Counted from the first letter of the stretch, positions 16,750 to 25,036 are shown. The stretch: 64,000 nucleotides of DNA from an uncultured Candidatus Pelagibacter sp. (GCA_905616395.1 CAJQSQ010000006.1:62001-126000), one strand, 5' to 3'. Translations and numbers: made by a program. Notes: generated by a model from the letters alone, not told the origin.

Positions 16750-17719
16750 TTTTAATCTTTAAATTAAATTTTTTCCAAGAACCTAATTTTTTTTTAATTT
16801 GTACAACCTTTTTTTTTACATCATTAAATTCTTTTTTATCAAGTGATATCATCGGCAATCTTTCAAATCTTTTCATTACTCCATTTATCTCAAGACATGC
16901 TTTGTTTAAACGATGCCAACCATACTTGGAGGATAAAATATCCCAAAATGGGTCATCAATTTCTTTAACAAATTTTTTTGCAAGTGTTGGATTTATCTTA
17001 AAAAATTTCCAAAAAATATTATCAATTTCTGGATCAATGATTGATGTCCCATTTAAATATGAAGTTAGCCCACTTTTTCTTAGATCCAATATTAACTTTT
17101 TCCTTCCAGCGAAAATTATAGAAAATCTTTTTTTAAATTTTTTTAGTATGTTGGCACCATATACAAAACTTTTTGTATCCTCTTTAATTGCTATAATATT
17201 TTTAATAGTAGATAATTTTTTTAGCGTATTAAATTTCCAATTCATATTTGATCCATCATATCCAGACAAAAAGGGCATCATATGAACTAAGATGGGCATA
17301 TTTGATGAAGAAATTTTTTTATAATGTAGAAAAATTTGCTTATCTGAAAAATATTTTTCTCTACAAATAGATGAAAAAATATCTGCTCCATTTTTTTTTG
17401 CATCAAGACAAAATTTTAATTTAGTCTCAGTAGAAGCATGTATTGGATCTGAAACAATAATTAATTTTCCTTTTTTTTTTACTTCACTTATACAAAATCT
17501 ATTTAGTTCCATAATCTCATTCTCTGAGAGTTGAGAGTATCTACCATTATAAGGCATTAAATATAGACATTTGACAAAATCAAAACTACATAAAATAGAT
17601 ATATGTTTTCTAAGTGCAGGATAGTCTATATTCAATTTCCTATTAAAAGGGACAAATATTGTTTGTACAGGGCCCTGAAGACTTTTTTTTAATTTATCAA
17701 AAGTATTAATTGTTTTCAT
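16739..17719 (-). CDS. DapA/NanA-family aldolase-like protein
   Basis: This is a TIM-barrel protein of the dihydrodipicolinate synthase / N-acetylneuraminate lyase family, which joins or splits pyruvate and an aldehyde through a Schiff base. The expected lysine is Lys179 in NIIAIKEDTK. The usual catalytic tyrosine motif YNxP is replaced by MMPF (residues 147-150), so the proton-relay Tyr seems to be missing and the reaction may differ. Length is 326 residues, slightly longer than DapA. It sits inside a NeuB and NeuA sugar-acid cassette, so a role in sugar-acid synthesis rather than lysine synthesis is likely. It overlaps the next gene by 11 nt. Confidence 0.78.
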   Translation of the reverse strand: MKTINTFDKLKKSLQGPVQTIFVPFNRKLNIDYPALRKHISILCSFDFVKCLYLMPYNGRYSQLSENEIMELNRFCISEVKKKGKLIIVSDPIHASTETKLKFCLDAKKNGADIFSSICREKYFSDKQIFLHYKKISSSNMPILVHMMPFLSGYDGSNMNWKFNTLKKLSTIKNIIAIKEDTKSFVYGANILKKFKKRFSIIFAGRKKLILDLRKSGLTSYLNGTSIIDPEIDNIFWKFFKINPTLAKKFVKEIDDPFWDILSSKYGWHRLNKACLEINGVMKRFERLPMISLDKKEFNDVKKKVVQIKKKLGSWKKFNLKIKNDF

Positions 17720-17723
17720 AAAA

Positions 17724-18623
17724 CTATTTTAGATCACGTATCATGGTGTCAACAACCTCTGGTAATTGTTTTATAGATTTTAACTTAAGAGTTTTAATTA
17801 GTTTATTATTGTTTGCTCTTCTAATTCTAAACAAATTTTTAAATTTTAAATTATCTTTAAAATCAAAACAATTAAGGGGTAAATTAAATTTTTTCTTATA
17901 AACATTAACAACTTGTTTTACAGAGAAAGATTTTCCTGTTGCAATAATAAAATCACCAGATTCTTTTATTTGCATAAGTTTATGAAAATAGTTAGTAAAA
18001 TCTTTAGCACATCCAAAATCTCTTATTGGACGAGAGTCAGTTATGGTAATTTTTTTTAATTTTTTACTTATTATTTTTTTGCAAGAAGTTAAGAGATATT
18101 TTAATAGAAATGTTTCTTTTTTTTTATAAGAATCATGATTAAATAGAATTGCATTAATTAAAAACAGATTATATTTTTTTCTGTACGCATCTACTAAAAA
18201 ATATGATGCTGATCTTCCAATACCGTAAGGATTCATTGGATGAATTTTGGAGTTTTCATCTAATAAGCCATTACTATCAGCAAATATTTCACTTGTACTT
18301 GCGTTAAAAAATTTTATTTTTTTTGTTTTTTTTAGTATTTCTAAAAAGTTGAGAGTAATTTTCAAATTTGAAAAAATATTTTTTTCCGGATATTTCCAAG
18401 ATTCTTTTGGATTTGAAAAACCAGCCAAATGATATATTTCATCTGGTTTAAAAAAGTCAATAATTTTTTTTATAGAATTTTTTGAATAATTAGTTTTTAA
18501 AATATTTTCATCTTTATTTTTTTTTCTACTCAATCCTAGTATTTGATAATTTTTTTTCTCAAGAATCTTTTTTAATAAATAACCATCTTGTCCTGTAATA
18601 CCTGTTATCAATGCTTTTCTCAT
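17724..18623 (-). CDS. GDP-mannose 4,6-dehydratase-like epimerase/dehydratase
   Basis: This is an extended short-chain dehydrogenase closest to GDP-mannose 4,6-dehydratase. The NAD(P) motif is TGITGQDG, followed by YHLAGFSNP, STSEIFAD, FNHDSYKKKETFLLK (matching FNHESPRRGETF in GMD) and RPIRDFGCAKDF. The catalytic YxxxK, usually YAVAK, reads YGIGR here (Tyr133, Arg137), so the lysine is replaced by arginine. The length of 299 residues is shorter than GMD (about 350). The start overlaps the upstream gene by 4 nt (ATGA). It probably modifies a nucleotide sugar for the cassette; activity with Arg in place of Lys is uncertain. Confidence 0.82.
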   Translation of the reverse strand: MRKALITGITGQDGYLLKKILEKKNYQILGLSRKKNKDENILKTNYSKNSIKKIIDFFKPDEIYHLAGFSNPKESWKYPEKNIFSNLKITLNFLEILKKTKKIKFFNASTSEIFADSNGLLDENSKIHPMNPYGIGRSASYFLVDAYRKKYNLFLINAILFNHDSYKKKETFLLKYLLTSCKKIISKKLKKITITDSRPIRDFGCAKDFTNYFHKLMQIKESGDFIIATGKSFSVKQVVNVYKKKFNLPLNCFDFKDNLKFKNLFRIRRANNNKLIKTLKLKSIKQLPEVVDTMIRDLK

Positions 18624-20458
18624 TTCAATAATTTTATTATCTTTCTTATATCTTTTTTAAAATTATATAATTCATCTAAATGACCTTGCCATGTCTCTAA
18701 AACTTTTACAGTTTTTTTATCATTTAAAATTTTTTTAAACAGACCAGACTCGATAATTTCACCTTGCCCAATTAGAACACCTTCCCCATCTGTATTTTTG
18801 GCATCTGATAGGTGGTAATGTTTGAAAATATCTTTATAATTTGAGTAATATTTCAATACATTTAGTTTGTGAAAATTGCATGATAAAATAAAATGACTTG
18901 CGTCCAAACATATATCTAATTTTATTTTTTTTAAATAATGTAAATCTTGAGGATTTGAAAAAGCTCTAGTTTTAACATTTCCACCAAAATACCATGCATC
19001 TACTGGTAACCATTGTGGATATAAATTAATAGACAATTTTTTTAAATTGTTAATTAATTTTTTAATCTTATCATAGTATTTGTGCTTATCAATTGGATTA
19101 TTTAACCTTGATAGACTTATAATTATGCTAACATCTGAACCATTAATCTTTTTAATTTGTTTGGCAATTTTAATAGTTTTTTTTAATAAGGTTATGCTTT
19201 TTCTCTTAATAATAAAATTTGGTGAAAAAAAATCAATAATATTATTTTCATCACAATAATCTGGCATATGTATAGTAAAATTATTTTTTTTAATAAAAAT
19301 ATTATCAAAGTCTTTAATTTTAAAATTATTAATATCTATAAACGATAAATGCAATTCAAAATTCTTAATTGGAATATGATTGTATATATTTTTATAATCT
19401 CTTGGTCTTATCGGTAGAGAAAAATTATATTCTTCCAATATACCTAAATCAGATTTGCTTATATTTTGTTCGGTAAATATTGATTTTGTTATAGGGTCAT
19501 TTTTTTTAATATTTTTACACAATCTCTGATTTAAATATTTTTCTATATTTAAATCTGTAAGTCCAACACAAGGATGTTTTTTCTCTAAAAATTTTTTTTT
19601 CAAAAAATCTCCCTTATTAATTTTTTTTTTAGCATAATACGATGTACCTAAATTTTGAATATTAATAATCTCTCCCTGATTTGGCATTAATTTCTTGGTT
19701 TGTTTGTAAATTTTAGAAAAATTTTCATTATAAATTTGATATAGACTTAATTCTTTAAAATCAGAACTTGATGAATGGTCTAGTCCATCTTTATTCTTAT
19801 CTAGAGTGATATGCCTCTCAACATAATCAATATTTTTTGTTAAGCAAAGTATTGCATTTAATATTGTTTTTTCATGACTAGAGTAACCAATTTTAAAATC
19901 TTTAAAATTTTTTAAAAGATTATCTAAAAAACCTAAGTTTGAATTTAACTCGTTAACTGGATAATTAGATATACAATGTAACAAAACAGTATTGCTTCCT
20001 TTTAAGTTACAATCTTTAATAATTTTTTTTATTTCAAAAAAATTTTTCCCTCCAAAAGATATAATATTAAGTTTTGCTTTATTTTTTAAAAAACTGATTA
20101 ATTCATAATCGTGGCAAACAGGCGATGGAATCTTAAAAAAATCAAATTTATAGTTTTTAAAAGATTTATAATCTTTTTTTGAAAATAAACTCAAACCAAC
20201 TTTGAGGTTCTTTTTCTTTGAATAATTAGCTAATCTTAAAATTTGCTGATGACTTAAATAGTTTTTTTTTATTTCTTTATCAATTATTTCTTTTCCTAGC
20301 TCAGCACTTTTTTGTTCGTGTAAAAAGTAATTATTTAAATTTCTATATTGAAATTTAACACCCCAACAATTTGTTAGTGATGCAATATCAACTAGTTTTA
20401 TAGCTTCTAAAAAATTACCGTTATGATTAATTCCAATTTCTGCAATGAGTTTTGTCAT
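18620..20458 (-). CDS. NeuB-type sialic-acid synthase fused to TIM-barrel sugar isomerase
   Basis: Residues 1 to about 260 are a NeuB-type synthase, which condenses phosphoenolpyruvate with an amino or deoxy sugar to give a nonulosonic acid. Motifs are AEIGINHNGN, VKFQYRN, GYSSHE and ERHITLDKNKDGLDHSSS. Residues about 265-340 resemble the SAF antifreeze-like domain that caps NeuB (KKKINKGDFL, KNIKKNDPITKS). From about 350 to 612 there is a second TIM barrel like sugar-phosphate isomerase/AP-endonuclease 2 proteins, with CLDASHFILSC and HYHLSDAKNTDGEG supplying likely metal ligands. The 612 residues exceed the usual 340-360 of NeuB. It is first in the minus-strand cassette. Confidence 0.87.
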   Translation of the reverse strand: MTKLIAEIGINHNGNFLEAIKLVDIASLTNCWGVKFQYRNLNNYFLHEQKSAELGKEIIDKEIKKNYLSHQQILRLANYSKKKNLKVGLSLFSKKDYKSFKNYKFDFFKIPSPVCHDYELISFLKNKAKLNIISFGGKNFFEIKKIIKDCNLKGSNTVLLHCISNYPVNELNSNLGFLDNLLKNFKDFKIGYSSHEKTILNAILCLTKNIDYVERHITLDKNKDGLDHSSSSDFKELSLYQIYNENFSKIYKQTKKLMPNQGEIINIQNLGTSYYAKKKINKGDFLKKKFLEKKHPCVGLTDLNIEKYLNQRLCKNIKKNDPITKSIFTEQNISKSDLGILEEYNFSLPIRPRDYKNIYNHIPIKNFELHLSFIDINNFKIKDFDNIFIKKNNFTIHMPDYCDENNIIDFFSPNFIIKRKSITLLKKTIKIAKQIKKINGSDVSIIISLSRLNNPIDKHKYYDKIKKLINNLKKLSINLYPQWLPVDAWYFGGNVKTRAFSNPQDLHYLKKIKLDICLDASHFILSCNFHKLNVLKYYSNYKDIFKHYHLSDAKNTDGEGVLIGQGEIIESGLFKKILNDKKTVKVLETWQGHLDELYNFKKDIRKIIKLLK

Positions 20459-20628
20459 TTTTTATAAATTTATACAAAGTTTTTTACCTTTTTAAGATCA
20501 TTTTACCTTTAATTCTATAGCTAACTTCTGAGTCATCTACTCTAATCGAATGAGTTACTTTATGTGATATTGTAAAAATTTTCTTTAATGTATTTTTTTA
20601 CTATATACGTTTAACATCTATAAAAAAT

Positions 20629-22047
20629 ATGAATTCTAAGTGGACTTTTAATAAAATTCTAGAACGATTTGAACGTATTGAAAAAAAACTATGCCTGGAT
20701 GAAGTTGTTATTCAAGGTGTCCCCTGGTGGGATATGCTTAGAGAGACTATTTTTGAAGAGTTATTGTTTGAGTTGATCGAAAAAGAAGAGATAAAAAATA
20801 GAATTTTTGTAAATAATGAGTTTAAAAAAAAAAAAATTTCTACTATTTTTCGCATATTAAAAAATCTTATAAACATCTTTTCACCTAAATCACCTTTATG
20901 GATAAATAAGAGAAGTGTTATGATTTTAGGTCATCCACAACGTAAATTTGAAAAAGGAAAATATGTTGACCCTTATACTGATCCTTTTATTGATTTGTTT
21001 CCAAAAACTATTGACTTCTCTGTCATTGAAAGACCTGTAGAAAATTTTGGCCACTTTTCTCCAGTTAAGACAAAAAATTTATTTTATGCAGATTCTTTAT
21101 ACGAGTTTTCCAATATAATTTCCATTTTTAGAAAATTAAAATTTAGGCAAAGTGATCTTCTAACTATAACCAATCTTGAAAAAACTCTACATAACGAATT
21201 TTCTTGTTTAATTGATGTCAATAAAAGAGTAAAAAAAATAGTTTACCATTGGTTAGGTTATTATCCATTGATGCGTTTTTTTTTTAAACTTAAGAAACCT
21301 AAACTTTTATTTGTTGTGGTTAGTGAAGGTCATGAAGCTATTATCGCAGCAGCAAAATCACTTAGTATCACCACTATTGAATTACAGCATGGTTCACCTG
21401 CAAGAGGTAAACTTATTTATGATTACACTTCAGGCATTAAAAAAAAATCTTCTACAGACTTATTATTATCTTTTGGCGATTTTTGGTCTTCAAATTGTAA
21501 ATTTTCATTAGATAAAGATAAAATAATTCCATTTGGAAATTCTTATTTACATATGAAATTTAACTCTTATTCACATATAATTAAAGAAGATCGATTAGTA
21601 GTTATTTCGCAAGGGAATCGAGTATTAGCAAAATTTGCACTAGATATATATAAAGAATTCTCAAAAAAAATTATTGTGGAGTATAAGCCTCACCCTAGAG
21701 AATTTAATGAAAAAGAGCCAGATTATTTTACAGAACTTAGAAATGCTGGAGTGGTTATTTCTCATAAACATGCAGACGTATATGAAATTTTAGCGAAGTC
21801 TCGATGGCAAGTAGGTATTTATTCAACAACTCTCTATGAAGGCTTATATTTTGGAACTGCTTGTTTTGTTGTAAACTCTACTCGTGCATTTCATATGAAA
21901 AGATTAATAGAGTTAGACTTTGCACGCCTTATTTCATCACCAAAAGATATTGATCTAAATTGGAAAATTGAAAAAAAAGATATGGAAACTTTTTTTTCAA
22001 AACCTAGTCAAAAAAATATAGAATATGTAATCTCTTTATTTAAATAA
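20629..22047 (+). CDS. Surface-polysaccharide glycosyltransferase-like protein (GT-B)
   Basis: This 472-residue protein resembles GT-B transferases of capsule and LPS assembly. Motifs are ELQHGSPARGKLIYDY, followed by LLLSFGDFW, a mid-protein YKPHPRE and QVGIYSTTLYEGLYFG, which together form a nucleotide-binding half as in polysialyl- or glycerophosphotransferases. It reads divergently from the NeuB cassette across 170 nt, so it could transfer the CMP-activated sugar made there. Arg codons include many CGA, CGT and CGC in contrast to the AGA-rich neighbours, which suggests a different origin. The donor and acceptor are unknown. Its 3' end is about 90 nt before the tRNA-associated repeat. Confidence 0.65.
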   Translation: MNSKWTFNKILERFERIEKKLCLDEVVIQGVPWWDMLRETIFEELLFELIEKEEIKNRIFVNNEFKKKKISTIFRILKNLINIFSPKSPLWINKRSVMILGHPQRKFEKGKYVDPYTDPFIDLFPKTIDFSVIERPVENFGHFSPVKTKNLFYADSLYEFSNIISIFRKLKFRQSDLLTITNLEKTLHNEFSCLIDVNKRVKKIVYHWLGYYPLMRFFFKLKKPKLLFVVVSEGHEAIIAAAKSLSITTIELQHGSPARGKLIYDYTSGIKKKSSTDLLLSFGDFWSSNCKFSLDKDKIIPFGNSYLHMKFNSYSHIIKEDRLVVISQGNRVLAKFALDIYKEFSKKIIVEYKPHPREFNEKEPDYFTELRNAGVVISHKHADVYEILAKSRWQVGIYSTTLYEGLYFGTACFVVNSTRAFHMKRLIELDFARLISSPKDIDLNWKIEKKDMETFFSKPSQKNIEYVISLFK

Positions 22048-22140
22048 CATTAGGTTTTTAAGAATATAATCTTTGGCATCAATTTCTGAACATATTTAAA
22101 AGTATATTATTTAAGACTGCAGGAATATTAAAAGACTCAG

Positions 22141-22277
22141 TTCTTGACACACATAGGACACAGTCAGCCATGAAAACAGGCAAATACTAGATTGGACAGA
22201 AAATAAAATCTATTATAAAACAACGATAATTAAGCGGCGGGGTAGCTCAGTCGGTTAGAGCGCAGGACTCACAAGCC
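22141..22277 (+). repeat. Left copy of 137-bp direct repeat (att-like)
   Basis: These 137 bp match 23774-23910 without gaps and with about six mismatches by eye. They include 95 bp of tRNA upstream sequence plus the first 42 bases of tRNA-Met. The repeat flanks a segment of about 1.5 kb holding one gene. This is the pattern expected when an element integrates at the anticodon-loop region of a tRNA gene, or after a tandem duplication. The 321-nt gap between the glycosyltransferase and the next gene otherwise contains only this repeat and a third GACACAC-type motif near 22336. Confidence 0.85.
22236..22277 (+). pseudogene. tRNA-Met 5' half, truncated copy
   Basis: GGCGGGGTAGCTCAGTCGGTTAGAGCGCAGGACTCAC copies the acceptor, D arm and anticodon arm of the intact tRNA-Met at 23869, with the anticodon CAT changed to CAC. 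After AAGCC the similarity ends abruptly and the T arm and 3' acceptor are missing. It cannot form a tRNA and marks the left boundary of the element. Confidence 0.9.
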
Positions 22278-22368
22278 CGCTGTCCGCTGTTAACTTTTCT
22301 TTATTCATAAGTCTTATTCCACTTCTCAACATTTCTTGACACACTTATGACACAGTGCGAATATCCTT

Positions 22369-23682
22369 ATGATGAAAATAATTCTAAGAAGTTTAATCCT
22401 GTGTTTGATTTTAAGTGGAGAGGCATTTGCTGGTCTAAAAGAAATAGGACAAGGAGAGGTGCCTGCTGATATTAAAAATCAAATAATAAATCAATTTGAT
22501 GAAAATATAAAAAAAAAGAAAAATAAAAACAAAAAACTTATTCTTTATTTTTATACAGATGGTGGGAGCAACAATTCTGTATGGGAATCTACATTTGCTG
22601 ATGAAATAACAGATAAGCTACATGAAAAAATATTTAAAAAATGTACTAAACAAATTAGAAAATATAAAATTAGCAAAACAGCAGAATGCTCTTTATATGC
22701 TACCGACAACCAAGTTGTTTGGAATTTTTCTGCTGAGACAAATGATAAAGAAATATCTGACAAAATTGCACTTTACTCAAAACCTTTTATTCAACCTAAA
22801 GATAAAAAACCAGGAAGATTTTTTGAAGATCAGCCTGATATAACTGATGATTATCAAATTCATTTTAATTATTTGCTAGCTAGTGACAGTAAGGATAGTG
22901 AATGGGATATTAGTGGAAAAATGGAAGATATCTTGCTTGAAATGAATGAGATCATGAAGAGAGAAACTGCTAAACACAGATTATCCAATGGAGTTGGTAA
23001 AAAATTTAAATTTGATTATAGAAAAGATGGTAAACTTGATATTACATTCGTACGTGTACCCAAAAAAAGTAAAGATTTTACAGCTGCCTCCCCAAATAAT
23101 AATATAGTGCCATATTTTTGGTTACAGGGACTGAATAATCCAAAAAAGGTTTATTTTAACTTTGCTGACATACCTGGTAATAAAGGTGATGGTGAAGCTG
23201 GACCTGGAGTTGGATCTTCTTTTGTAGGTGTGTCATCTCAGAAACCAAGATTAATACAATTAACAATTCATGAACTATATCATACACAAGGACAGGGCTT
23301 TGAGTGTGTCCCGGGAGTAAAGAATGGTCACTATACAAATATGGACAGACCTAATCATTTAGCTGCTGGATTAAAGGCTGGTCCAGCATATATGCATGAA
23401 GAGAAAGGATGTCCCCAAACTGCTGATAGTGTCTATTTAACACCAACATCCAAAAACTCATATGATCCATATAAAGTTATGTGTTTAAAAGAGCATGGAA
23501 ATTTTAATCATCCTAAAATTTTAAAAGCTATAAAAAAGTTTAATAAAAAACTTGCAGAAGGAGCCCCTCCTCATGAACTAGGAGGTATTGGTCCAGTCTG
23601 TAAATGGACTATGGCCAGTAGAGACAGAAGTTCTTTTCCAACAAAATCAGGTGCAGTTTCAGATTTTGAAAGGTTAAAATAA
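22369..23682 (+). CDS. Secreted HExxH metalloprotein, unknown family
   Basis: This 437-residue exported protein has a signal peptide ending GEAFA. It carries HELYH at residues 301-305 (TIHELYHTQGQGFECVPG), a zinc-binding HExxH motif that suggests a metallopeptidase. Position 11 after the first His is Phe rather than the His of metzincins, so the third ligand must be elsewhere, perhaps in the following HYTNMD or NHL segment. The first 100 residues are Lys-rich. A decayed relative lies at 45308 next to the beta-barrel cluster. It is the only gene between the two att-like repeats, which points to acquisition by transfer. The initiating ATG pair at 22369/22372 lacks a clear ribosome-binding site. 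Confidence 0.75.
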   Translation: MMKIILRSLILCLILSGEAFAGLKEIGQGEVPADIKNQIINQFDENIKKKKNKNKKLILYFYTDGGSNNSVWESTFADEITDKLHEKIFKKCTKQIRKYKISKTAECSLYATDNQVVWNFSAETNDKEISDKIALYSKPFIQPKDKKPGRFFEDQPDITDDYQIHFNYLLASDSKDSEWDISGKMEDILLEMNEIMKRETAKHRLSNGVGKKFKFDYRKDGKLDITFVRVPKKSKDFTAASPNNNIVPYFWLQGLNNPKKVYFNFADIPGNKGDGEAGPGVGSSFVGVSSQKPRLIQLTIHELYHTQGQGFECVPGVKNGHYTNMDRPNHLAAGLKAGPAYMHEEKGCPQTADSVYLTPTSKNSYDPYKVMCLKEHGNFNHPKILKAIKKFNKKLAEGAPPHELGGIGPVCKWTMASRDRSSFPTKSGAVSDFERLK

Positions 23683-23773
23683 AAGAATAAGAAATTCCCT
23701 TTATTCATATTTTAGAAAATCTAAGTAAAAAAATCCAAACAGAGTCTAAATGCAATACTTAAAAAGTCATATA

Positions 23774-23910
23774 TTCTAGACACACATAGGACACAGTCAG
23801 CTATGAAAACAGGCAAATACTTGAATGGACAGAAAATAAAATCTATTATAAAACAACGATAATTAAGTGGCGGGGTAGCTCAGTCGGTTAGAGCGCAGGA
23901 CTCATAAGCC
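23774..23910 (+). repeat. Right copy of 137-bp direct repeat (att-like)
   Basis: This copy runs from TTCTAGACACACATAGG through the intact tRNA upstream region into the anticodon arm of tRNA-Met. Together with 22141-22277 it bounds the one-gene element. Upstream, the frame reading THRTQSAMKTGKY continues to a stop just before the tRNA and looks like a possible protein tail, but no full ORF is attached. Confidence 0.85.
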
Positions 23911-23945
23911 TGAGGTCAGTGGTTCGATTCCACTTCCCGCTACCA
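23869..23945 (+). tRNA. tRNA-Met (CAT), CCA encoded
   Basis: The 77-nt cloverleaf shows acceptor GGCGGGG pairing with TCCCGCT (two G-U pairs), D arm GCTCAGTCGGTTAGAGC, anticodon loop CTCATAA with CAT, variable loop, T arm AGTGG-TTCGATT-CCACT, discriminator A and encoded CCA. The lowest anticodon-stem pair next to the loop is an A-G mismatch. A CAT anticodon with a G1-U72 pair fits elongator Met better than initiator; a lysidine-modified Ile tRNA cannot be excluded. Its CCA ends 1 nt before the convergent apt stop codon, so apt transcripts probably run antisense through it. Confidence 0.93.
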
Positions 23946-23946
23946 T

Positions 23947-24474
23947 TTAATGTCCTGGAAAATCCATTAAGTTTTCAACCTTATAACCTTTTTTAACTAA
24001 ATTATCAGATCCACCTAGGTCAAAAAGATTAATTGCAAAAACAAATGCAGCAATTTTGGCATCTGACATTTTCACAAGTTTAGCTGCAGCTTCAGCCGTT
24101 CCACCTGTTGCTATTAAATCATCTATAATCAAAACTGAATCGTCTTTATCAATTGAATCTTTGTGAACCTCAATAGTTGCCGTTCCATACTCTAATTCAA
24201 AATCAACAGAATGAGTTTCAGCAGGAAGTTTATTTTTTTTTCTAAACATAATAAAAGGTTTTCTAAGAAGATAAGAAACAGCAGAAGCAAACACAAATCC
24301 TCTTGATTCAATTGCAGCAATTTTATCTATTTTATAATCTTTTGATCTTTCAATTATTTGATTAATGCATTCTTCAAATGCATCTGCATCTTTAATCAAT
24401 GTTGTAATATCTCTAAATAAAATTCCTTTTTTTGGATAATTCGGAATAGACCTGATATAATCTTTTAAATTCAT
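23947..24474 (-). CDS. apt: Adenine phosphoribosyltransferase
   Basis: This enzyme salvages adenine with PRPP to AMP in the cytoplasm. It has N-terminal DYIRSIPNYPKKGILFRDITTL, AIESRGFVFASAVSYLL, and the PRPP motif VLIIDDLIATGGTAEA. The length of 175 residues is normal. It is divergent from the MTA/SAH nucleosidase-like gene 37 nt away, which would produce the adenine that apt recycles. Its 3' end abuts tRNA-Met. Identification is firm. Confidence 0.96.
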   Translation of the reverse strand: MNLKDYIRSIPNYPKKGILFRDITTLIKDADAFEECINQIIERSKDYKIDKIAAIESRGFVFASAVSYLLRKPFIMFRKKNKLPAETHSVDFELEYGTATIEVHKDSIDKDDSVLIIDDLIATGGTAEAAAKLVKMSDAKIAAFVFAINLFDLGGSDNLVKKGYKVENLMDFPGH

Positions 24475-24511
24475 TATATTAATATATTTATATCTTTAGT
24501 AAAAAAAATCT

Positions 24512-25036
24512 ATGGACAAATTATTCCTAGCAGCAATTAAAGAAGAAACAATTGGATTAGACTATTTTAATCACGTTGGGGTTGGAAAAATTAATGCAAC
24601 TTACAATACATTAAAGTTAATTAATATTCACAAACCTAAACTAATTATCAATTATGGGACAGTAGGTGCAATTAATACTAAGCTAAAAGGAATCGTTGAA
24701 TGCACTAAATTTTATCAAAGAGATATGGATGTTAGAGGATTAGATTTTGAATTAGGAGAGACACCTTTTGATAAAATTAAAGAAATTATTACATCAAAAG
24801 AAGGCTATTCTTGTGGAACGGGAGATAGTTTTGTTAATAAAAAAATTGATATGGAAGTTGATGTGGTTGATATGGAAGCCTACGCCATTGCAAAAGTTTG
24901 TAAATTTGAAAACATTGAATTTAAATGTTTTAAATATATATCTGATAATGCAGATGAAAATGCTGACAATGATTGGAATAAAAATCTAGCAAAAGGAGCT
25001 AGTGCATTTGCAAGCTTAATAAATACTCAGTTTTAA
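24512..25036 (+). CDS. MTA/SAH nucleosidase-like protein
   Basis: This is a nucleoside-phosphorylase fold enzyme that would cleave methylthioadenosine or S-adenosylhomocysteine to adenine. It carries NYGTVGAIN, GTGDSFV, the substrate-binding VVDMEAYAIAKVC (a Met-Glu pair that binds the ribose) and ISDNADENADNDW, with the catalytic Asp in SDNAD. At 174 residues it is shorter than E. coli MtnN (232), lacking part of the N-terminal half, but the core is present. It lies between apt and the speD-speE fusion, which makes MTA. This context strongly supports an MTA salvage role. Confidence 0.82.
   Translation: MDKLFLAAIKEETIGLDYFNHVGVGKINATYNTLKLINIHKPKLIINYGTVGAINTKLKGIVECTKFYQRDMDVRGLDFELGETPFDKIKEIITSKEGYSCGTGDSFVNKKIDMEVDVVDMEAYAIAKVCKFENIEFKCFKYISDNADENADNDWNKNLAKGASAFASLINTQF

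Noticed and set aside
16739-17719. Lysine-pathway dihydrodipicolinate synthase
   Set aside because: It lacks the YNxP tyrosine and lies in a sugar-acid cassette with overlapping genes, so housekeeping DapA is unlikely.
22150-23866. THRTQSAMKTGKY frame upstream of the tRNA copies as an integrase gene end
   Set aside because: Only about 25 codons are open, no integrase motif is visible, and the left copy has an earlier stop; a protein remnant cannot be supported.
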